DNA of 64,000 nucleotides from Mesorhizobium onobrychidis (GTDB taxonomy: Bacteria; Pseudomonadota; Alphaproteobacteria; Rhizobiales; Rhizobiaceae). Numbering within the stretch: position 1 is the stretch's first letter; the number at the start of each line of letters is the position of its first letter. The stretch covers positions 4,197,501 through 4,261,500 of the forward strand of contig NZ_CP062229.1 in assembly GCF_024707545.1 (NCBI RefSeq), in the 5' to 3' direction. Position numbers and translations under genes: made by a program. The notes under the pieces were generated by a model. The model had not been told where the DNA came from. It saw only the letters and a program-made list of their open reading frames with translations, and did no database searches. Below are positions 55,242 to 62,643 of this stretch, one piece after another.

Positions 55242-56055
55242 AACCTCGGTCATCCGCTGGGCGATCCTGCCGGACGTGAAAGTCGACGCCTATGCGATCA
55301 ACGGTCAGGTTCCGGGCCCACGGCTGCATATCCGGCAAGGCGACCGGGTGCGCATCAACGTCACGAACCGTCTGCCGGAGAGCACGACCATCCATTGGCA
55401 CGGGTTGAGCCTACCGAACGAAATGGATGGCCCGGCCGAGATCACGCAGGAGCCGATCCCGCCCGGCGGCAGCTACCGATACGAATTCACGGCGGGCCAA
55501 TCGGGGACCTATTTCTATCATTCGCACGACCATGTCGACCGCCAGCAGGCGCTCGGACTCTACGGCGCACTCATCATCGATCCCGCCAATCCCCAGGACG
55601 AGATTGCGGCCGACCACGACTATGTTATCCAGCTTCAGGAATGGCTGATGCGAGAGGGACTGACTTTTCCGTCGATGCCGATGGACGGCGGGCAGCCGAA
55701 TTATTTCACCATCAACGGCCGCGCCTATCCGTCAACCGACACGATCAGGATGAAAGTCGGCGAAACTCTGAAAGTGCGCTTCATCGGCACCAACAATGGG
55801 TTTATCCACCCGATGCACATCCACGGCGGTCCATTCGAAGTTGTCGCCCGCGACGGCGAGACTATCCCTGAGTCGGCACGATTCCTTGCCGATACGGTCA
55901 ACGTCGGACCCGGGCAACGCTACGATGTCGTCTGGCAGGCACGCCGGCCCGGAAAATGGCTGATCCACTGCCATATCGGGCATCATACGACCAACAACAA
56001 TGTCGAAGAGAAGGGCGGTGGCGGACTGATGGTCGTAATCGATGTGCAACCCTGA
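55132..56055 (+). CDS. Multicopper oxidase domain, separated from its anchor by a frameshift
   Basis: 307 residues from the first ATG in frame; no ribosome-binding site or signal peptide. Two-domain cupredoxin oxidase with all four copper motifs: STTIHWHGLSLPNEMDG, FYHSHDHVDRQQ, IHPMHIHGGPFEV and WLIHCHIGHHT. Oxidises Cu(I) or phenolics in the periplasm when exported. Without the upstream membrane part it would stay in the cytoplasm, supporting one original gene with 54060. Either translation reinitiates here or the gene is inactive. Confidence 0.75.
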   Translation: MAAVHPRLITASHGLEVRGDRELEARMENGVKVFDLETSVIRWAILPDVKVDAYAINGQVPGPRLHIRQGDRVRINVTNRLPESTTIHWHGLSLPNEMDGPAEITQEPIPPGGSYRYEFTAGQSGTYFYHSHDHVDRQQALGLYGALIIDPANPQDEIAADHDYVIQLQEWLMREGLTFPSMPMDGGQPNYFTINGRAYPSTDTIRMKVGETLKVRFIGTNNGFIHPMHIHGGPFEVVARDGETIPESARFLADTVNVGPGQRYDVVWQARRPGKWLIHCHIGHHTTNNNVEEKGGGGLMVVIDVQP

Positions 56056-56081
56056 AGCCCGCTCCGCAAGGCGAAACGTAG

Positions 56082-56519
56082 ATGGATATCTTTGCCATCT
56101 ACGGCGGCCTGTTTGCTATTGCCTTCGCTGCGGCGACCATCCTTCCGGCGCAGTCGGAGGCCGCCCTTGCAGGGCTCCTCGCCATGGATTCCTTCTCGCC
56201 CGCAATGCTGGTTCTTGTCGCCAGCCTGGGCAACGTCCTGGGTTCTGTGGTGAACTGGGGACTTGGTCGAGGGATCGAACGCTTCCGGGACAGGCCCTGG
56301 TTTCCGCTGCGCCCCGCGACGCTCAACCGCGCCACGAGCTGGTATCGCCGTTATGGAAGATGGTCGCTCCTGTTAAGCTGGATGCCGATCGTCGGCGACC
56401 CGCTGACCGTGGTCGCTGGGGCTTTGCGCGAGCCGCTATGGAGCTTTGTCGCAATCGTCGCCGTCGCGAAGATTTCGCGTTATCTGGTCGTCGCCGGAGC
56501 AGTGCTGGGCCTGATGTAA
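56082..56519 (+). CDS. YqaA-family (DedA-like) membrane protein
   Basis: 145 residues with about four hydrophobic segments. FAAATILPAQSEAALAGLL and YRRYGRWSLLLSWMPIVGDP are typical of the small YqaA branch of the DedA/SNARE-associated family. Transport role unknown. Its position inside the copper operon, 26 bases after the oxidase, suggests a part in membrane homeostasis under copper stress. Confidence 0.82.
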   Translation: MDIFAIYGGLFAIAFAAATILPAQSEAALAGLLAMDSFSPAMLVLVASLGNVLGSVVNWGLGRGIERFRDRPWFPLRPATLNRATSWYRRYGRWSLLLSWMPIVGDPLTVVAGALREPLWSFVAIVAVAKISRYLVVAGAVLGLM

Positions 56520-56631
56520 AACCGAGATCGCGGACATCGCAGCAGGCAGTTGCGTTCACTTTTGGTTGCACTGCAACAAAGCGGCCGCGGCGACCTTGAC
56601 AAATCAGACGAACAATTGTCGGAAGGGTGCG

Positions 56632-57033
56632 ATGACGAATGTTGGTCGAATCTCGATCTTGGGAAACATACCGCTCCGAGCAATGCTGGCGGTCGTATTC
56701 CTGGTCATGTCGGCTCTTCAGCCTGGTCTGTTTGCCACAGCCAACGCCACGGGTTTTCACGCCGGGGTGGATCTCCAGGCCGAGATACCCGCACATGATA
56801 TGGGCCATCACGGCGCCACGGCGGACGACGCGGACACGTCAGAGCATCATCATGGCGACAAGCAATCCTCCGACAAGAGCTGTGAAGTCCATTGCGCGCC
56901 GGCAAATGCGGTGCCGGTCGACTGCCCTGACTTGGAGCAGGTTGTCTCCCGCTGCTTTGCGTCCGTCGTTGCGGTCACTTTGCCGCTTGGCGAATACACA
57001 GCGCTCATAAGGCCACCCAAACATCTGAACTGA
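56632..57033 (+). CDS. Exported Cys/His-rich small protein
   Basis: 133 residues from the ATG at 56632 (GGAAGGG upstream); a longer frame begins at 56566. Signal peptide 1-37 (ending ANA). The mature part has AHDMGHHGATADDADTSEHH and CEVHCAPANAVPVDC, giving seven His and about five Cys/Met that could bind copper. No known family recognised. Likely a periplasmic metal-binding or sensing accessory. Confidence 0.65.
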   Translation: MTNVGRISILGNIPLRAMLAVVFLVMSALQPGLFATANATGFHAGVDLQAEIPAHDMGHHGATADDADTSEHHHGDKQSSDKSCEVHCAPANAVPVDCPDLEQVVSRCFASVVAVTLPLGEYTALIRPPKHLN

Positions 57034-57117
57034 CGCGCCCTCTTCGGGGCCTTCGCGCGCAGCGTCGGGAATCCGTTCCCGCGCGGCCAAACGCATACGT
57101 CATACTTCAGGTCTACA

Positions 57118-57351
57118 ATGAAAATCGCAAGCTCTGCGATGCTCGCATCGCTGTTAGTTGCCGGATGTGCGGCAACCACGCCGCCGGACATCCTTCCCGC
57201 CTTCAATCCGGCCGATCCCGCAATGGGCGTCCGTGATGCGCACTACCACCCGGCCGTCGTCGACTATCGCCATCGGGAGCCAGTCGATCCGCAGAATTGG
57301 CGGCGTCTCAATGAAGAACGCCCCTCTGCGAACCCGGGAGCCGGATCATGA
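57118..57351 (+). CDS. Small lipoprotein upstream of the TolC-like gene
   Basis: 77 residues with lipobox LLVAGC at residues 13-18 and mature part TTPPDILPAFNPADPAMGVR. His/Tyr/Arg-rich centre (DAHYHPAVVDYRHREPVDPQ). ATGA overlap with the outer-membrane channel gene implies coupled translation and a joint role, perhaps a channel accessory. Small lipoproteins in this place are common in alphaproteobacterial copper loci. Confidence 0.7.
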   Translation: MKIASSAMLASLLVAGCAATTPPDILPAFNPADPAMGVRDAHYHPAVVDYRHREPVDPQNWRRLNEERPSANPGAGS

Positions 57352-58802
57352 AGCGTCGGCTCCTGACCATGGCTGCAGTGGTAACCATCCCGCTGATCGC
57401 TGCCGGATGCACGACCAACGGGGCCCTCGACATCTCAGCCCCTACGGCCGGCTTCACGACCGTCGCGGCGCGTGCCGAATCCGTGACCGGCAAGCAAAAC
57501 GTGTGGGTGCAGTCCAGAGAGGAAGCGCGGACGGTCTCGGAGCGCGTGAAGCGCCTCGTCCAGAAGAAGACGATCGGCCCGGACACCGCGGTGCAGGTCG
57601 CCTTGCTTAACAACAAGGGCCTGCAGGCTGCCTACGCCGAGATCGGCTTGTCGGCGGCCGACCTGTGGCAGGAATCGATGCTCGTCAATCCGACGATCTC
57701 GATCGGCATGATCGGCGTCGATCCTGTGCGGACGATTGAAGGAGCGGTGGTCAGCAACATCCTTGCGCTGGCGACCCATAAGCGGCGCGTCGCAGTCGCG
57801 GATGCACGTTTCCGTCAGGCCCAGCTCCGCGCCGCCGAAGAAACGCTACGACTGGCTGCGGACTCGCGGCGGGCCTGGATCAATGCTGTCTCGGCCTGGG
57901 AGAGCGTTTCCTATCTCAACAAGGCGCAAGCCGCAGCCGATGCTGCCTCCGAACTCGCTCAAAAACTTGGCGAGACGGGCGCCTTCACAAAGACCGGCCA
58001 AGCCCGAGAACACGTCTTCTATGCCGAGATCACCGGTCAGGCGGCGGAGGCGCGGCTCGCCGCGCGGACCGCCAAGGAAGAGCTCACCCGGCTGATGGGT
58101 CTATGGGGAGCGGACGTCGATTACTCGGTCCCCAACATGCTTCCAGCCTTGCCGAGAGGCGCCGAGGCCAAACGCGCAATCGAGGCGGAGGCGCTAAGAA
58201 ATCGCGTCGACCTTGAGATCGCGAAACTTGAGCTGGAAGCGCTGGCGAAATCCTACGGTCTGACCGAGGCGACGCGCTACGTTAGCGATCTGGAACTGCT
58301 TTCCGGCGTGGAGGTGGAACGTGAGGAGTCGGAGGAGGGCGGAACAGAGACCCGTGTTTCACCCACTCTCGAGCTCGAGTTCGTCATTCCGATTTTCGAC
58401 ACCGGCAAGGCACGCATGCGCAAGGCCGAGCTTGCCTACATGCAAGCCGCAAACCGGTTCGCGGAAAAGGCCGTCAACATCCGGTCGGAGGCCAGATCCG
58501 CCTATGACGCCTACCGTTCGACCTACGACATTGCCCGGCACTATCGGAACAATGTTGTGCCGCTGCGAACAAAAATCGAGGCGGAGTCGGTCCTCACTTA
58601 CAACGGCATGATCACCAACACGTTCGAGCTGCTGGCCGACACACGCGCGAAAATCAGCTCGATCATGCTTTCCCTCAACGCCAAGCGCAATTTCTGGCTG
58701 GCCGACGTCAATCTCGGAACCGCCATCCACGGTGGCGGCGCAAGCTCGTCCGGGGGCGGTGACGCACCGGCCGCCGCCGAAGCAGGCCCCGAAGGCCACT
58801 GA
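57348..58802 (+). CDS. TolC/CusC-family outer membrane efflux lipoprotein
   Basis: 484 residues. Lipobox LIAAGC near residue 20, then two long helical hairpins with outer membrane efflux repeats (NNKGLQAAYAEIGLSAADLW and TLELEFVIPIFDTGKARMRK). Acts as the outer-membrane duct of a CusCBA-type copper exporter together with the CusB-like protein at 62640. C-terminal low-complexity tail rich in Gly, Ser and Ala. Starts inside the lipoprotein stop. Confidence 0.88.
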   Translation: MKRRLLTMAAVVTIPLIAAGCTTNGALDISAPTAGFTTVAARAESVTGKQNVWVQSREEARTVSERVKRLVQKKTIGPDTAVQVALLNNKGLQAAYAEIGLSAADLWQESMLVNPTISIGMIGVDPVRTIEGAVVSNILALATHKRRVAVADARFRQAQLRAAEETLRLAADSRRAWINAVSAWESVSYLNKAQAAADAASELAQKLGETGAFTKTGQAREHVFYAEITGQAAEARLAARTAKEELTRLMGLWGADVDYSVPNMLPALPRGAEAKRAIEAEALRNRVDLEIAKLELEALAKSYGLTEATRYVSDLELLSGVEVEREESEEGGTETRVSPTLELEFVIPIFDTGKARMRKAELAYMQAANRFAEKAVNIRSEARSAYDAYRSTYDIARHYRNNVVPLRTKIEAESVLTYNGMITNTFELLADTRAKISSIMLSLNAKRNFWLADVNLGTAIHGGGASSSGGGDAPAAAEAGPEGH

Positions 58803-58818
58803 ATTCAAGGAGAAGAAA

Positions 58819-60177
58819 ATGCTTTCAAGACGTCAGTTGCTAGGCGCGGGAGCCCTGCTCGCCGGCGCCACTGCATGGACCAAAACGTCTGCGATGGGGC
58901 TGCCCGACGCTCCAATCATGGAGTCTCCCGACATGCAGCCTCCGATCTTCCCGACGAGCGGACCGGACTACCAGCCGGTCGTGACGCTCAACGGCTGGAC
59001 CCTTCCGCATCGCATGAACAACGGCGTGAAGGAGTTCCACCTCGTGGCCGAGCCGGTCGAGCGCGAGATGTCGCCCGGCATGACTGCCTATCTCTGGGGC
59101 TACAATGGTCAATCGCCCGGCCCGACCATAGAGGCGGTCGAGGGCGATCGAGTCCGCATCTTCGTAACAAACAAGCTGCCGGAGCACACGACGATCCATT
59201 GGCACGGCATGATCCTGCCCAACGGCATGGACGGCGTGACCGGCCTTACCCAGCCCGGAATCCCGCCCGGCAAGACCTTCGTCTACGAGTTCGACCTCGT
59301 GAAGAGCGGCACATTCATGTATCACCCGCACGCCGACGAAATGGTCCAGATGGCGATGGGCATGATGGGCTTCTTCGTCATTCATCCCAAAGACCCGAAA
59401 TTCATGCGCGTGGACCGCGATTTCGTGTTCCTGCTGAACGCCTTCGACATCGAACCGGGGTCGTACGTCCCGCGCATCATGGAAATGACGGATTTCAACC
59501 TCTGGGGCTGGAACAGCCGCGTCTTTCCGGGGATCAGCCATCTTCCGGTGGCGAAAAACGACCGGGTCAGGGTCCGCGTGGGCAACCTGACCATGACCAA
59601 TCATCCGATCCACATGCATGGCTACGATTTCGAGGTGACCTGCACCGATGGCGGCTGGGTTCGGCCGGAGGCGCGATGGCCGGAGGTGTCGATCGACATC
59701 CCCGTCGGCGCCATGCGGGCATATGAGTTCGAAGCCAAATATGAGGGCGACTGGGCGATCCATTGCCATAAGTCGCACCACACAATGAACGCCATGGGCC
59801 ACGACGTGCCCACGTTCATCGGCGTCGACAACTCGAAGGTCACCGACAAGATCCGCCGGGTCCAGCCCGAATACATGGCCATGGGTGACCGCGGCATGGC
59901 CGACATGGGCGAGATGGAGATGCCGCTTCCCGACAACACGATCCCAATGATGACCGGCTGGGGCCAATTCGGCGCCATCGAGATGGGCGGGATGTTCTCG
60001 GTGGTGAAGGTTCGCGAGGGCCTGGCTTCGAACGATTACGCCGATCCGGGCTGGTACCAGCACCCGGAGGGAACCGTAGCTTACGAGTGGAAGGGAGATG
60101 TCCCCGCTCCGACGAAATCAGGCGACGCAAAAACGATGGCCCCGGCAGCGCACGGCGGTCACGGCAAACAGGGATGA
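58819..60177 (+). CDS. Copper oxidase (multicopper oxidase), Tat-exported
   Basis: 452 residues. AAGGAG precedes the ATG at 58819. Twin-arginine signal SRRQLLGAGALLAGATAW. Motifs TTIHWHGMILPNGMDG, FMYHPHADEM, NHPIHMHGYDFEV and WAIHCHKSHHTMNAMGHD supply the type 1-3 copper ligands. The Met-rich segment GDRGMADMGEMEMP near residue 375 is like the Cu(I) site of CueO-type oxidases. Converts toxic Cu(I) to Cu(II) in the periplasm. Distinct from the oxidase at 55132, which is more diverged. Confidence 0.92.
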   Translation: MLSRRQLLGAGALLAGATAWTKTSAMGLPDAPIMESPDMQPPIFPTSGPDYQPVVTLNGWTLPHRMNNGVKEFHLVAEPVEREMSPGMTAYLWGYNGQSPGPTIEAVEGDRVRIFVTNKLPEHTTIHWHGMILPNGMDGVTGLTQPGIPPGKTFVYEFDLVKSGTFMYHPHADEMVQMAMGMMGFFVIHPKDPKFMRVDRDFVFLLNAFDIEPGSYVPRIMEMTDFNLWGWNSRVFPGISHLPVAKNDRVRVRVGNLTMTNHPIHMHGYDFEVTCTDGGWVRPEARWPEVSIDIPVGAMRAYEFEAKYEGDWAIHCHKSHHTMNAMGHDVPTFIGVDNSKVTDKIRRVQPEYMAMGDRGMADMGEMEMPLPDNTIPMMTGWGQFGAIEMGGMFSVVKVREGLASNDYADPGWYQHPEGTVAYEWKGDVPAPTKSGDAKTMAPAAHGGHGKQG

Positions 60178-60220
60178 GAAACCGAAACCCTTCAACCTCA
60201 ACAATGAGAGAAAGTGCAGC

Positions 60221-60709
60221 ATGAAACATATAATCGCAGCGGCCGTTTTGATGGCGGTCAGTTCGGGAGCAGCTCTTGCCGGTGGAACCCACGCCGGAGG
60301 CCATGGCGACAAAGCCGCCAAGATGCCGATCGGCAGCCCTGGCGAGGCTGGCAAGGCAAAGCGGACTGTCAACATCTCGATGTCGGAGAATGACGACGGG
60401 AAGATGATGTTCCAACCGGCCGTACTCAAGGTGAAGAAGGGCGAGACCGTTCGCCTGAAGTTCGCCAACAAAGGCCAGGTCGACCACGAATTCGTCATGG
60501 ACGCCCATGACGGGATCATGGAGCACAAGGCGCTGATGGAGAAGTTCCCCGAGATGGAGCACGCCGATCCCAACTCAATCCGGCTGGCGCCCGGCGCCAG
60601 AGGCGAGATCATCTGGACGTTCGCCAACGCCGGCGAATTCGGCTTCGCCTGCCTGATCCCGGGTCACTACGATTCCGGCATGAAGGGCGATATCACCGTC
60701 GCCCACTAA
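60221..60709 (+). CDS. Periplasmic cupredoxin
   Basis: 162 residues with signal peptide 1-20 (ending ALA). The mature N terminus is His/Gly-rich (GGTHAGGHGDKAAK). Type 1 copper ligands: His in DHEFVMD and the C-terminal Cys-x5-His-x4-Met loop in ACLIPGHYDSGM. Probably passes electrons or copper to the neighbouring oxidase. Follows it by 43 bases. Confidence 0.87.
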   Translation: MKHIIAAAVLMAVSSGAALAGGTHAGGHGDKAAKMPIGSPGEAGKAKRTVNISMSENDDGKMMFQPAVLKVKKGETVRLKFANKGQVDHEFVMDAHDGIMEHKALMEKFPEMEHADPNSIRLAPGARGEIIWTFANAGEFGFACLIPGHYDSGMKGDITVAH

Positions 60710-60735
60710 CCCCCAAAATCGCAAAGGAAGCAGTC

Positions 60736-61020
60736 ATGAAGATATTGATAAGAGCATTCTCGACCCTCGCGCTCGCGCTCGCCATCGGCGGGAGCGCGTT
60801 CGCACAGGAATACGTGAAAGGCGAAGTCCTCAAGGTCGACGCCAAGCAGAAGAAGCTGACGATCAAGCATGAGCCGCTGACGAATCTCGACATGCCAGCG
60901 ATGACGATGGTGTTCGTCGTCGCGGAGGACGGCATGATCGAGAAGGTCAAAGCGGGTCAAGCAATCGAGTTTGCAGCCGACCGCGTCAACGGGCGCATCA
61001 CGGTCACCGATATTAAGTGA
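60736..61020 (+). CDS. cusF: CusF-like periplasmic copper chaperone
   Basis: 94 residues with signal peptide 1-23 (ending AFA). OB-fold CusF family signature: KVDAKQKKLTIKHEPLTNL then DMPAMTMVF, whose Met, His and aromatic residues bind Cu(I). Delivers copper to the CusB adaptor. A stable hairpin follows, which may end the first part of the operon. Confidence 0.87.
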   Translation: MKILIRAFSTLALALAIGGSAFAQEYVKGEVLKVDAKQKKLTIKHEPLTNLDMPAMTMVFVVAEDGMIEKVKAGQAIEFAADRVNGRITVTDIK

Positions 61021-61033
61021 TCCACGACTAGCG

Positions 61034-61058
61034 CCGCGGGTTGCAAATCAACCCGCGG
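61034..61058. terminator. Strong hairpin after cusF
   Basis: CCGCGGGTTG, loop CAAAT, CAACCCGCGG: 10-bp perfect stem, but no T run. Between the plus-strand cusF and the minus-strand unknown gene, so a bidirectional hairpin terminator is plausible. Confidence 0.6.
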
Positions 61059-61086
61059 CCGCCGTCCGATCAGGCAAAAACGCGCT

Positions 61087-61455
61087 TCATGACGAGGGGG
61101 CCGCGCAGAATGTTATCCAGAGATTCTCTTTCCAATCGTCAGGTGCGGAACGGCTTAGAGGTATCTCTATAGGATATCTTCGCGCGCCCACGCTCACATA
61201 CGCCGGATAATTGCAGCGAACGCGTGCACGATGCTTGCCGGTATCTTCGTACCTGATGGCGCCGTTCGCGTCTGTTTTGACTAAGCCAATAGCGACGTCG
61301 AAGTCATAGTCCCCATCTCGCGAGACGCTATTGTTCAGGATGCTAAGCTGGACCGAGGTGGCATCTGGAAAATTGGCAGTGTAAAAGATCAGTTGCTCCG
61401 CCGCCATCGAGGGCGTAGCCACCAACACGCCGGCAAAAAATGCAATGGCGCGCAT
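61087..61455 (-). CDS. Exported protein of unknown function
   Basis: 122 residues from the ATG at 61455, right after GGGAGGAGGAG; the open frame extends 21 bases upstream. Signal peptide 1-18 (ending SMAA). Mature part has VQLSILNNSVSRDGDYDFDV and VRCNYPAYVSVGARRYPIEI; two Cys. Not recognised. It opposes the copper genes, and nothing in it suggests metal binding. Confidence 0.6.
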   Translation of the reverse strand: MRAIAFFAGVLVATPSMAAEQLIFYTANFPDATSVQLSILNNSVSRDGDYDFDVAIGLVKTDANGAIRYEDTGKHRARVRCNYPAYVSVGARRYPIEIPLSRSAPDDWKENLWITFCAAPSS

Positions 61456-61771
61456 CTCCTCCTCCCGAGGATCCAAAACCAGACTATCATCTCTCGCGTC
61501 GATATTCGAATCTCCGTTTCGGAGTGGGCGGAGGCATCCAGAAAGGCCGGATATTCCTCGACGTGCGCAGCGCTTGAGGCGGTCGTATGAAGTCTTTGCC
61601 GCGGCGATTAGGCATCGTGAAGAACGAAATCGCTTCTTCTTTGCATCGGCTCGAAGTGATCAAAGCATGAGTGGAAGCGTTGGCGGCGATGGCTTGTGCG
61701 CGATTTCACAAGAAGGTCATAAACACCCGAGACACTATCGCGCGGTGGCTGCCTATGCCAAAGTGTAAACG
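61456..61771. other. Intergenic region in the copper island
   Basis: No gene supported. Several short open frames have no ribosome-binding site and skewed composition. No MerR-type operator seen. It must hold the start of the second plus-strand copper transcript (61772 onwards) and the promoter of the minus-strand gene. Confidence 0.5.
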
Positions 61772-62119
61772 ATGACGAATTCGTTCGGTTTCGGAAGGGT
61801 GCTCTTGTTGCTGGCCGTGTTTGGGCTGGCCTTTGCACCTTTGGGAGCTTCGTCTTCGAGCGCTGCTGTTGCCGGGTCGACTTTATCCATCATGCAGGGC
61901 GACATGCCCTGCTGCCCGGACGGCAAGCCAATGGTGCCGGACTGCGGCAAGGATTGCCCGCTCGCGGTCCTGTGCGTGTCGGGCCTCGGCAGCGTTCCGG
62001 TTCCCGAAACGCCGACGTTCCTCGTCCAAGCCCCGAGCGGAGAGGAGTTCCTCGACGGCAGGGAAGCGGTCCTTTCGTCGCTTATCGGGAAACCCCCGCC
62101 CAGACCACCCAAAGCCTGA
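61772..62119 (+). CDS. Exported Cys-rich small protein
   Basis: 115 residues. Signal peptide or anchor at 1-30. DMPCCPDGKPMVPDCGKDCP followed by LAVLC contains five Cys, with Met, a likely Cu(I)-binding cluster. Pro-rich C terminus GKPPPRPPKA. Similar in design to the protein at 56632 and reminiscent of DUF2946-type copper-locus proteins, but I cannot assign a family. No clear ribosome-binding site. Confidence 0.55.
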   Translation: MTNSFGFGRVLLLLAVFGLAFAPLGASSSSAAVAGSTLSIMQGDMPCCPDGKPMVPDCGKDCPLAVLCVSGLGSVPVPETPTFLVQAPSGEEFLDGREAVLSSLIGKPPPRPPKA

Positions 62120-62241
62120 CTGTCACAGGCGCTTCCAGCGCCGGAATCCGTGCGGCCGAATGCTGCGCGGGCGGAGTCGCATAGTGTCTGCCATGCCAAT
62201 GCCGTGCGCAACGGCTCAATGACATTCGGAATCTTGAAAAC

Positions 62242-62643
62242 ATGAAATCGAAATTTTTCCCACGCGCTGCGACGCTCGCGTTCGCATCCGTCATCGCGGC
62301 TTCCCAAGCGGCCAAGGCCGCGCCCGAGGACTACGAATTCCAACTCGTCGAGAACGAGATCAAGGAAGGGAACGGTGCAGTCGTCGCCGTCAGGCTCCTC
62401 GACAAGCGGACAGGCGCTCCGGTGAACAACGCCGTCGTATTCGCCACCAGAATGGACATGGCTCCGGACGGAATGGAGGCGATGACCGCGCCCGTCGAGG
62501 CGCTGCCGCCCGAAGAACCCGGCATCTATCGCTTCAAGACCGACCTCATCATGGCGGGAGGCTGGCGCTTCTCGATCGCGGCGAAGGTCCAGGGCGAGGC
62601 CGACACGGTTGAGCGCCGCCTGGTATTCAAGGCCGTCCAATGA
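62242..62643 (+). CDS. FixH-family periplasmic protein
   Basis: 133 residues with signal peptide 1-27 (ending AKA). YEFQLVENEIKEGNGAVVAV and AMTAPVEALPPEEPGIYRF then MAGGWRFSIAAKV match the FixH/YtkA-like fold seen upstream of CusB in alphaproteobacterial copper loci. Met-rich RMDMAPDGMEAM may bind copper. Overlaps the adaptor gene by 4 bases (ATGA). Confidence 0.82.
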   Translation: MKSKFFPRAATLAFASVIAASQAAKAAPEDYEFQLVENEIKEGNGAVVAVRLLDKRTGAPVNNAVVFATRMDMAPDGMEAMTAPVEALPPEEPGIYRFKTDLIMAGGWRFSIAAKVQGEADTVERRLVFKAVQ

